Positions 1-10,800 of a stretch of DNA of 19,617 nucleotides are shown here, one piece after another. The stretch lies in NCBI GenBank assembly GCA_028565635.1, contig JAOXYB010015321.1:1-19617 (forward strand), given 5' to 3'. Every line of letters begins with the position of its first letter. Position 1 is the stretch's first letter. Under the pieces are notes generated by a model. It made no database searches. It saw nothing but the letters and a program-made list of their open reading frames with translations, and was not told where the DNA came from. The translations under genes and the position numbers were made by a program. This DNA comes from Phoronis ovalis (Eukaryota > Phoronida > Phoronidae).

Positions 1-361
1 ATATATGAAAGCACATTGGTGTTACATATACCGTTCGGTAATCGGTGGAATAAACAGTAAAGTATTTTAGGTAAAAAAACAACAATATACTTAACGATTT
101 ACAAAGATCAGCAATTGACATATTAATTGGTTTTCATATCATGTTATATTGAAAGATACCCCAGTGATAAAGAGGTGATAACAGTGTGTGTAGTTGAGAA
201 TTAAAAAGAAGTACTTGCTAAAACAAAACAAGTGCTTTTTTAAAGGGTAGGAAAAGTCAAAACAATTTTCTGTTTTCTGTATTACATCGTATGATTTTGG
301 CGCCTTAAAAAATTCTTGTGTGTATTTATTTGCCATTAGGTACAATTGATGTGCCTGAGGC

Positions 362-419
362 GGTTACAACTGTAACCTGGACGCTGAACTTGTCTTGTAT
401 CGAATAAAGTACAAGACAA
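362..419. repeat. Two adjacent perfect hairpins
   Basis: The first hairpin is GGTTACA at 362-368, a two-base loop, and TGTAACC at 371-377. The second is TTGTCTTGTA at 390-399, a ten-base loop containing AATAAA (403-408), and its exact complement TACAAGACAA at 410-419. The pairing is read directly from the sequence. No function is known, and a chance origin or a mobile-element end is possible. Confidence 0.55.
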
Positions 420-1608
420 AAATAACAAAATTAAGAGAACATTTAAGCTAATTCATGGAAATTTAAATAGCATAAAAGTGCCAGAAACGTGCTTAACTGC
501 GTCGCGAAACAGTTGTACTTGTACAAATTAGCATCAATATTATAATTAGTGTAATTTCTTATAATTAGTACAATAGTTAAATTTGTGTCCATATTAATTA
601 AGATAATTACGCCGCAGGCTTTAAGTAAAATATAAACCGACATAGTGGCTTCAGTTAAAACTTAGACTGGAATTAAAAACTGACTTGTGATCTTAGATGT
701 ATCGGGTCACAGGGAACAAAAATTATTAGTCTTACCATTCGTCAAGACCCGCTTGAAATATGCATATAAAAAGGATAGCAAGATGATAGCGGACTGTGAT
801 AAATTCCTACCACGCCGTTTTACAATATGTTCGTCGTAATGAAAAGTGACACTTTTATAATGCTTTTTATAATGAAACATTAAAAAAATACTGGCAGATA
901 GGCATGACATCCCGGCATGAAATATTGCAGGTACATGATCCATGCAGTAAAAGTACCACCAAACGGTAGTCAACGATAGGCATAACCGAAATCTATAGGT
1001 ATCTCTAAATAAAAAAATAAAACCGAATCGATGTAGCTGTTTTATTTTGAAGAGTTGTCGCGTCAGTGTCACTTACAGCATGGTGTGTATTATAAATCTT
1101 TTGTACATACACACATCATACAAAAAAAATACACAGCTAAATAGACTTATTGGTTGGATATGTCGCGCCAGTACATGTAGATCTTGTAAACATGCTGTGC
1201 ATTTTGTTAAGTGATACTATAATGATTTATCATAAATTGGTTTAATGGAGCGTTTAATTCCACTAAGCTGTTTCTGTAAACTGACTTTCTTAAAATGCGA
1301 GCAGTGACGCGTGTAACTTCAACAATTCCCCACAGTACGGATTGGATAGTATAGCCCCTGGCTAACTGCATACGACTCCGTGTCATTAACTTAAATTAGT
1401 GTAATACCCGGTGATTATAACTATATACTATTATTAATTTGTCATGTTATAACACATATTTCAAACCCATTTTGACTTTATTATTACAAATTGTTTGATA
1501 ATATACCTCTATCGTGTAGGACTTTGTTCCCGTGAAGCAATTGTCAACCAGCATTAATTTTTTTGGTATTTGTAAACCCATGGCACTAAAAATATATCTA
1601 AAGTGAAA

Positions 1609-1655
1609 TGTCCCTAAAATGGGTCCACTTTTCAACAAAATCCCTAAAAATGGGC
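1609..1655. repeat. Two-copy direct repeat of about 30 bp
   Basis: The motif TCCCTAAAATGGG recurs about 30 bases later as TCCCTAAAAATGGG, each copy followed by a T-rich stretch. It lies about 110 bases before the acceptor of the first visible chordin exon. It looks like a small tandem duplication within the intron. Confidence 0.5.
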
Positions 1656-1762
1656 CGTTTTTTAGCGTTTCCAGGGAATTTTCCGAGAGAAAACTTTAAA
1701 AATGCGCATAACAGGGTTTTCAATTGTTTCATCATTTAACCAATATTCCTTCTCTTTTTCAG

Positions 1763-1863
1763 GATGCAAACTCGGACGAAATTTTTACGACCTCGAAGAA
1801 ACCTTTAGCCCTGATATAGAACCAAGAGGGAAACAATATTGTGTGAAATGCGTCTGCATGCCG
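1763..1863 (+). CDS. chrd: Chordin exon: VWC1, first half
   Basis: The acceptor ctctttttcAG is at 1761-1762 and the donor GTGAGT at 1864. The exon begins with two bases of a split codon and ends in phase 0. It encodes the opening cysteine, the LEET motif and the C-x-x-C-x-C signature that start the first chordin VWC domain. Confidence 0.93.
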
Positions 1864-4800
1864 GTGAGTATACGTTTCTTAACGCTGTAATAACTGTAAC
1901 AAATTGTATTGCTTTATTCCGTGACAATATATATTTGCGTATTTAAACGGTATCAATAAGAATTGCCATTTTTGTATTCTTAAGCTATATAACAATTCAA
2001 AAAAAAAATCATTCTAGTACATAAAATTGACATATATCATTCAAGACTTGTACATAAATCTTTCTCTAGCTCTGTCGCATATTTTAGTGTTTGTGATTGT
2101 GGTGCACAAATAAGGAACATGCCAAACTTCATGGAACAAGCTTGTATAAAATCACCAATTAACTTCTATGTTCTTTTTATAAAAAACAACAACGAAGCAC
2201 ACAGAACAGATGAGTTAATTAGATTGGCATAAAATGTGGTAATGCCACATTTAAATTAGATTAAAATCTTAACACAAAATACCGGTATAACAATCAGGTT
2301 TCTTTCGAAGGCACAACCCACTCCCACTTTCTAATTTAGGTCTTTTTTGACACCAAACTCATTTACGTATTGCGTCAAACTAATTGTTGCCAAATATTGA
2401 CATATGAGTCTGATTGCAACTGTCGGACAAGTCTGTTTTTACACTACTGTCTTTGAATAAAACGGGTCTCAAATTTCTCTTTTTCTTTTGATCAGAACAT
2501 CATAAAATTTAATTAGCACAATAGATAATTGATCGTTTCTCTAGCAAAAAGGTTATTTGATTTGCATATGTGGCAGTCCAGTCGCATCTTACGCGAAACA
2601 GAGGGCACTATTTTTTTAGTCCTATAAATTGACGTGTCGACAACTTTTTTAATTTATTAAACAGGGAAACTACATAAATATTTTTATCGCGCCCATTATT
2701 AACCACAAGAAGAACTAATCTTAATCGACTACAGATATAATTTATTTTTTTAAACAGAAACTAGGAGTCAGCAATCAGCGTGCTTCTCAGAGTTAACGAT
2801 TATTCAAGATTATTCTTTCAATCAAGTCGGTTCTTATTCGTTTATGTCTGATTACATTTATAGACATCCAGAATGTAAACACTATAAAAATAGTATACTA
2901 TTGATATCTCTTGATAAAACGAATGTTATTTTTATGGTGTTCACGTATAACGCATATTGCCTAAAACCCGTATTTATGAAATAACTATTTATTCCTTACA
3001 AAAGATCATATTGTAACAACATTGTTTTAGTTCGATTAACTTAAAGGTTACATATTGTATATATTGAATCTATGATAATACATCATAATAGTTAAGATTA
3101 ATTACACGTTTTTTATTAAATCAATTTGCCTATTAAAAGAACGTTTTTTTTTGTGGTCAGACCAATAAATATATTCGGCATAAATTTGATTCTGTTTAGC
3201 TTTATTATGGTCATGCACTGCGCCAAAGAAAAAAAACGTGAACATTTCTATCTAAAAATCGTATTCATCAAGACGACATAATTGGCAATCGGCACTTTAT
3301 TAGCTGAACTGAATGTGTAATTTGCTGGAACCTGATTGCCTATGTAATAACGTATATTGGATGTGGATAATAAGATGCACCATGCAGAATTGAGACAATG
3401 TAATTGACTCATGTGTACGTACATTACAAATTACATATTTGCAACGATAAGATGGCGCCTAAGTCCAGGAACAGCATGTTGCTCTGTACATTACAGGTTT
3501 GCATACACATAGCATGTTTGGCTAAAAAAAAGATAACGAAAATTTGTTACATTAAATTTTAAAAAACCTCTTTAAAGTATTGTTCTATTATTATTTATGA
3601 AAGATCACGTTGTAACTTGCAGATTGTGAAGAAAGGACAGTTGCAACAGGCAGGAAAAGTGTTATGTAAAAACATCAAAGACCAGTGTCCAGAATTAAAC
3701 TGTGGTTACAATGCTGTACTCTTGCCGGAACAATGCTGCAAGTCTTGTCCTGGAGAAGGTAACAAATTATTTAAATGTAATAATGCTGCATATTACAATG
3801 CTGTTTACCTGTAACATTTATGTATCAGATGTATGGTAATATGAAATAGCAAAACAACAGATCAACATAATTTTAAAAAGAAAAGTACAATTACAATGTC
3901 TAGATAATTGCTACAACCATGAAACTTAAAACAAACGCAGTAACTGTAGTAAGTGTCTAACCTGCAATATACCGTGAGAGGTTCTGGGAAGTTGTGTTTG
4001 CAAGATTAGAAATAAAGGATATTACGGATAAATATCTCTTCTAAAATACAGAGCCCGTTTGTTCCAATGCCAATCCTCTCACTCTATAATAAAGCTGTAA
4101 ACAGTGAAAATATTATGCGTAAAAACAAGGGATATTTGAAAGTCAAATATAGAAATCTCCTGACTTCTAAAGAACTTTTATCGTGTTTATGCGAATTAGC
4201 TTTTTTAACATTGTGTTATGAAGGATAGTTGTTACAGAATTAGCCTATTATCACTGTTCATATACATATATAATATTTGTTAAATTTAAGAGAATTTCAA
4301 TTTGGCCCAGTTAAAAATTTCACTAATATTTAACTAATGATGGAATCTGTCGAAGCCACTTTGTACACATTACAAAGACGTAAGTGTTTGCACATCCATT
4401 TGAAGTTGAAACATTCTAGAAATTAAGTAAATGTCGATTTCTATTCATCTATTCTTAAGATTTCGGTGATTTAGAATTATAAAAGATTTTACGTAATTTT
4501 AATTGTTTCTGACGTCTTGGTTTGCTGTGTACAGTAACCAAAACGGCGCCAAGTACACAATGAAACTGTAATGCGGCTATACTTCATATTAGTTTGAACC
4601 GCACAGTTGGTACTTGAAGAAAATCTTGCGACAGCGGACACAATGACTGTCATAGTAAAACTCAGAAGTGATTTGTTCCAATAGTCTTCTTACGGCTATT
4701 CCACCAGTTTCCTTATCCCCTACTTCCTGCTTTTATACAGGTGCAAATTATCAATCAATGACACCATACAATAGTTTATCCGTGGGATAACGCAAGGTGG

Positions 4801-7800
4801 CGAGTTGCGTCATATCTTAAAAAATCAGGAAACAAAATTGTAGAAATAAAATTGAGTACATGTATTATACTATGTTATATATCATATCAACGGAAAAATC
4901 TAAATATAAGTTATTTTTAAGTTAAATTTTTATAAGTTGTAACTTCTATTGAATGTATGCCCGGGAATGTGTGCTGGTTTGCATGTGTAGCATTAGAGGG
5001 GGGGGGGGGTGTTTGAACAGCCAAGCATGAGAAGACTCTATTGAATTTTATCAGATCGCAAATCTAATCATGAGATAATGGTTTTTATTATTCCGTGACA
5101 CTTTCTAATAGTTTAAACCTGTTATAACACGTTCTTCTCATTGAATCGATTCGTGGGAAGTCAATAAAGTCATTAATGTGGATTATTATACATTCTTGGT
5201 ATCTTTATTCAAAATTAAATAGTTATTTCCTCCTTGCTACCCACAGAGGATTTTAATATGTCTGCACCAAGGTATCCGCTTTTTAAACTCATGTTTACAA
5301 AGTTTTTAGTGACAACTTCATCGTCAGGATATGTGAAAACAGCCACCAGGTGTCGGGTCAAAATCGCTTTAAATGTATTAATGTGACACCTCGTCCCTGC
5401 TCGAAAGAAACTATTTTAGTCGATGAAAAAATATTTTTACCGCTTTATAAATAACTGGTATGGGACTTTAATTTATGAAAATAAAAGAAGACATGTTTAA
5501 ATAAACAACAATAAATATTTCGTTTCCTCTTTTCGAAAATTTATGGAGGTTGAGAAAATAATGCAGGTTGTAGCAATGGATTTCTAATGTTAGTATATGT
5601 TTATCAATCTGGTTTCCACATTGTTATAACAGGTTATAGTAATGATGATGATTATAAAATAGTTATAATCTACAGATTTGTTTATTGATACTTCGCAGAA
5701 ATGTTAAGAAAAGTCTATGAAACCTTTCATTAAGTCTGTCATTTTGTCGAAACCTATTTCTCCAAAATACAAATAATGTTACTGTGATATATCATATATA
5801 GTCTTTGCAAATGCAGATCATACACGTATTTTAAACTTTATAACCTTATAGTAGAATTTAATGCATTTTTAAAGTATCAAGATAGTGAAACAAGTAGCAC
5901 CAAACATCAAACTATATCTCATGTCTCACTATCAGAATTTTGTTGTGAGACAAAGATGAAGGTAAAAATCAAGCGAAACTTTCATCCGTTATTGTAGTCT
6001 AAGTTTAGATCCTTGTTGTATTTTTAAATTTTTTTTTTGTTAAAATGTGTTATTATTAATTTTCTTAAAACCATGCAATAGTTAAATATTTAAAAATACT
6101 ACAAAATTGAGTTTATATATAAGTTATATATAAGTTTCGATCTCTGTCTATCCCTATATCGATAATTATATGGTCTACATATTTTAAAACACATTTTTGA
6201 CTTATAGTTTTAAAACAATTCATTTAGTAAATTTATAAGATGTATAGCCTGTGCTAGAGACTACCGTTACTGTAAAAAAATATCAATGAATAATCATATA
6301 CATGCAAACAAAATTTGAAAAAAAATAGGATTCGCCTTTGAGGATATTCATTTGAAGAAGACATTTATTCAAGAGTAGCTCTGTATCTCTCTGTATATTA
6401 AAAAACATATAACATCGCTCGAAGAGGGACACGTAGAATTCACACTCAAAAAGCAATTTTATGCCATCTCTTCTTTGCTTTTCAGAGCCTTTTACGCCAT
6501 ACGACTCCCTTTTAACGCCTTCATCTGATGGAAAATTACCCTTTTATAGCAGCAAAAAAGATGATAAGATCAAAGGTTAGTAGTGTTTATTATATTTTTT
6601 TTTATGTGGAAAAAGCAATTGATATATTGTAATTTTAGTAAAACAAATGTCAAAGAATCCATACGAATATACCGTGTTTGTTCATTGACCGCAAGTTCTG
6701 ATATTTACAGAGTTTGTTGCTTTGATGACTTCCGCTGATTTGAAAAAATCTAAAGCTGTCGCTAGAGGGCACTTAACACTAAGATATGGAAATCTACATT
6801 ACTCCATTCAATTCCTTAGGTAAGCATGACTGTTTTAAAAACAAAAATGAATTTAAACCACTGTTTAATACACGCGGGCAAACCTTTCGGTATCATAACG
6901 ACATCGTCGGTACTAGCGACCTCTGGTGGAGACGGAAGACTAACTGTCTTCAGATGATCGTTACACGACGGTAGCTCTAACCCCAATCTCGGTTGGCAGA
7001 CATTTTTACGGAAACTTTTGTGAGATATGGTGACGTGACCCCTGTTTAGAAATGAAAAACGTCTGTTTCATCACTTTCTAAGAGCAAATCTTCATTTAAC
7101 CTTATGGTATAAGACCAAATGACCACATCGTACAATGCCATTGGTAGATTTGTGAAGCATTAACATAGGTTTGCAAAAATAGTTTGGAAATTTCGAGATT
7201 ACCTAATTGGTTATTCAGGTTATTGCATGTATTTGTTTTTACAGAATGCCTACACCGATTTTAGTGCGATTTACAGATTCTGAAGATAATATTCTTTTTG
7301 AAGTTCCTGTTGACACTGTTCAGAAAAACATTGTAAGTAGTAGTGACTGTTCTCCTGGAATTGTAGGTTAAAATTCCATAATTACTTCAGATTGAGAGCC
7401 AAAAATACCAGTCTTGTACAATAAGATCGTAGATTTGTTTTTCCAAACAGAGTGAATCCATTAAATTAAAATATAATCGAGAGTTTAACATGTTGGTTTG
7501 TAGTGCAGTTTACTGCAGCAGCACAATTAAAGTACTTTCTCTGGCAATATAAAACAATGGAAATAATAAAACCTTTTCTGTCTTATTTCATTTTTTCAGA
7601 TTTGTGGAGTTTGGCGTAATGTACCGAATATATATCTGAATTTCATAGCAGCTGGTGAGATGAAAATAAATCTAGCAACTGGAGAAGATGAGAAGGTAAT
7701 TGTTGCTGGTGTTTTGGAGAGTCACAGAGCCTTAGAGGATGGTGAGGATGCGTATGATTATAATTATAGTATTTATAATTTTAAATGCAAAATTAAAATA

Positions 7801-10800
7801 ACCAGTTTCAAAAATAAAAGTTTTACAATATTATATGCGTTAGGTGATATAATGATATATTTGTGAAGAAGATTATGGATAATTTTCATCTCTATACTTT
7901 ATTATGCAACCTTGTATCTCATCTCATCTTATTTTGCTACTATTCCTCATAGAGAGATATAGAATTTGTTTAATACCCAGAAAATAAGGTCATTCCTCGT
8001 CCATCATAAACGACATCCTACTCATGTCAGCTTGATGTTGATTTTTTTTAATCCTTTCTTTGTAAAAAAATGTTATGTTTATGCTGTAAATCCTTTCTTT
8101 GTAAAAAGTATCTTATTTTAATGCTGCTGATCCCTTCCTTGTGTAGAAATATTTTATTTTCTTGTCGTCCGCATGTGGCAGCATGTATCATATTCATGTT
8201 GGCGTGGTAATCTTTATATCATCCAGCATAATGATATGTTATGTTACTAATCCTTTCCTTGTATGAAGAAGTCTAACATTGATTGATTGTTAGTTTTTGG
8301 GTTTATATACTCATCTGTCAATTGTTTTATATCATGCATGGTGACACCATGTCTTCTACCTTTTAAATTATTTTTTTCAAGAATGAAATTAGTTGTTTTT
8401 TACAAATTCAAAGTATGTTTAATAATTTTCCATCAATCTGCATGGACAATATTCTAGAGGTTAAAATGATTTATACGTACTTTGTTATTTACTGTCTTAC
8501 AACCAATTATAAACTTCTAAATGCTGAATATGTAGATTTTATCTTGAAAATGCTGGAATCAGAGTACTTAATTTTCATGAAAGTACTCATATTTTCATGT
8601 AAAATATTATTTTGTCAATTATTTTATGGTCATAATTTATTTGATATCTTTTAGAAACCTTTAGTGCATTGCTTGCACCGGCTCGTTCCAAAGGTTTTGG
8701 AGCAATAGCAATGATGACTCTGGCAGCAGATGGAAAGACACTAATGTTTATTTTGAAATATACTGGATTAACAAATAATGGTGATACAAAAATTGAGATC
8801 AAATTTTCCAAAGGAAAACGAGTACATAAGCTGTTTACAACCACAGTTACAAAGTCGGTATGTTTACTCACCTGTGAATTGTTTTATATCATGCATAATG
8901 ACACAAAAAAAATTGAACATTATTACAAGTCCTCTACTTTCAGGTTTTTAAAAAAAAATTTCAAAATGCAATTAGTTATTTTTTACAAATACAAAGTATT
9001 TTTAATAACTAGAAAACTGTGGTGTTGCAGATAATTTTATGCACTATACTTCCCCCAGGACTGATGTTCAAACTAAAACAGAATGTTTTGAGGACAGAGA
9101 ATAGCACTAGAAAGCATTTTTGTGGCACTTCAATAGCGAGAAACATTTATTTTATAAAGCATGCTGCGTTCCAGGTTTCTAGACTGTTCTGTTTATTTTG
9201 TGCTACCCTGCACATAGTTGCATCCAGTAAAAGCTTCAACATGCAGATGCAAGGCTTAAATTTGACTGTGGGGAGTATTACAGTTCTTCTATACATATGT
9301 GGTTGTTCACGTTGTATAAAGTTGCTCTATGTTTTACTCTTTGTACATTATATTTACCAGGATTCAGAAATTGTTGAAGTTTGGTCAAAGATGTCTTCTG
9401 GTCAGTTAAAGCAGCTAGTTCGTGGTAAGCTAAACATGGAAGTAAAAGTTGATGGTCAGAAAACTCTTAAAGGACAAATAACAGTGAAGCAAACATGTGG
9501 AAGTAAGTGAATATTTATAGTGAATGTTTAAAAGAAATTATTGCCAATTTTATTAACTGAAAATCTGGAGGTTGACCAAATATGAGTTTTGTTGTAGCAA
9601 CACAAGAACTGGTAGTAAAAACAAGCTATGCAATTTGTGTAAAATGTTAAAATCTTGAAAGTTCATTTAGTAAATGAGTATAAATAGTATAATCTTAAAT
9701 GTTACGGGAGCAAAATGTAGAGCCTAAATCATCATGACATTTCCGTCAGTACTAGTAACATCTGGTGGATTCAGAAAGTATTTTTGCATACCATTTCAAC
9801 GAACAAAATAGCAGTAAATTGATTTGATTTTATTTAAAAATACTTTCTGTTTTAGTATATCAGTCTGTCCTATCTGAGAAAGAAACAAAAGGAAATATTG
9901 GAGCAGGAGGCTTCTGCATCATTAAAGTTTCTGGAAAAGGACGACTTGACTACAAGGTATAAAATGTGTACAATGTTATTTAGCTGTGAATTATTCTGAA
10001 ATTATATCAGACTTCATTCAAAAACAGCAATGTATAATTTAAACATATATAACCAGTAGTTTATATGGTACTGTGACACTGAATAAAAAAGTACAATTCA
10101 AGCATTGGTGTAATAAGAATTACAAAGTGTGCTCTTCATAAACAAAATGCATTTCTATGTGGTAAAATGATACCATGGTAACATAAAGTAAGCACTGCAA
10201 ATCAACCTTTTAGTATTGATATATGGCACACTTAAGAGGAACTGTTATCAGTTCATTTAATGCTTCTATAAACTTACATTTTCCTTTTCTCATAGGTACG
10301 TCTTTCTGGTCTCCAATCTCGAGTTACATCTCTTACTATTAATACACCGACAAAAAAACATGGTAAAACAAAGAGAATCTACAAATTAACATCTCACTAT
10401 AAAACAAAAATTTCTGATTTTGATGGTTGGGCTAATGGAACTATAGACAAGATCCGAGCCAAAGACATACAGTTACTCAGCCAAGGAAAACTATCCGTGA
10501 AAATTCAAACTGAAAAACAAGTTGTTGCATTGCAAGGGGAGATTGGGTTTGTTCCATCACCTAATTATGGAGTAGAAAGTATTGGTAAGAATTTATATAA
10601 AATAACAAAGTAGCGAATCCTTTAAATTTTAATCACCAGGAATATAAGTTCTAATTGTCTGGATGAATATGTAAAAATAGTGAAGCAGGTGTAAGTAATA
10701 TTAAATCAAAAGTAAATATATTATAATTTCAGTATAAAGGTATAATAATTAAGTTTAATTACAAGTTTTGTACATCTGAAGTGTGACTACTAAATATTTG

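Larger units (their letters stand above)
1..1762 (+). other. Probable chordin intron 1 (3' part); no gene recognised
   Basis: The stretch ends in a pyrimidine-rich tract and AG at 1761-1762, which is the acceptor of the first visible chordin exon. I found no exon with a start codon and signal peptide on the + strand that could supply the needed phase-1 donor, so the first exon is probably upstream. It holds two small perfect hairpins (362-419), a two-copy repeat of about 30 bp (1609-1655) and an unrecognised open frame on the - strand (707-1072). The rest is AT-rich unique-looking sequence. Confidence 0.6.
7742..8654 (+). other. Chordin intron with minisatellite and direct repeat
   Basis: The intron separates CHRD1 from CHRD2. 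It holds the minisatellite of about 40 bp at 8049-8268 and the first member of the direct repeat pair (8301-8424) that flanks the next exon. No coding sequence is recognised in it. Confidence 0.8.

Noticed and set aside
707-1072. A - strand open frame of 121 codons as a gene
   Set aside because: No recognisable domain, no supporting splice or start context, and a composition typical of translated AT-rich non-coding DNA. Kept only as a low-interest observation.
1301-1380. A short + strand frame starting at an ATG near 1297 as the signal-peptide exon
   Set aside because: The predicted peptide is polar with no hydrophobic core and runs to a stop without a convincing phase-1 donor.
4990-5012. 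Poly-G run near 4996-5009 as a functional quadruplex
   Set aside because: It is a single homopolymer run rather than four spaced G-tracts, so it is probably a simple repeat.
6486-6489. Alternative acceptor AG at 6486-6487, two bases after the chosen one
   Set aside because: It would shift the frame relative to the upstream phase-1 donor, and the chosen AG follows the pyrimidine tract directly.
8415-8871. Short frames on both strands around 8415-8871
   Set aside because: They overlap the direct-repeat intron sequence and the antisense of the CHRD2 exon and show no domain.
9019-9510. The whole 163-codon open frame as one exon
   Set aside because: Only 9361-9502 matches chordin. The upstream part has no CHRD pattern, and the acceptor at 9359-9360 gives the expected protein.
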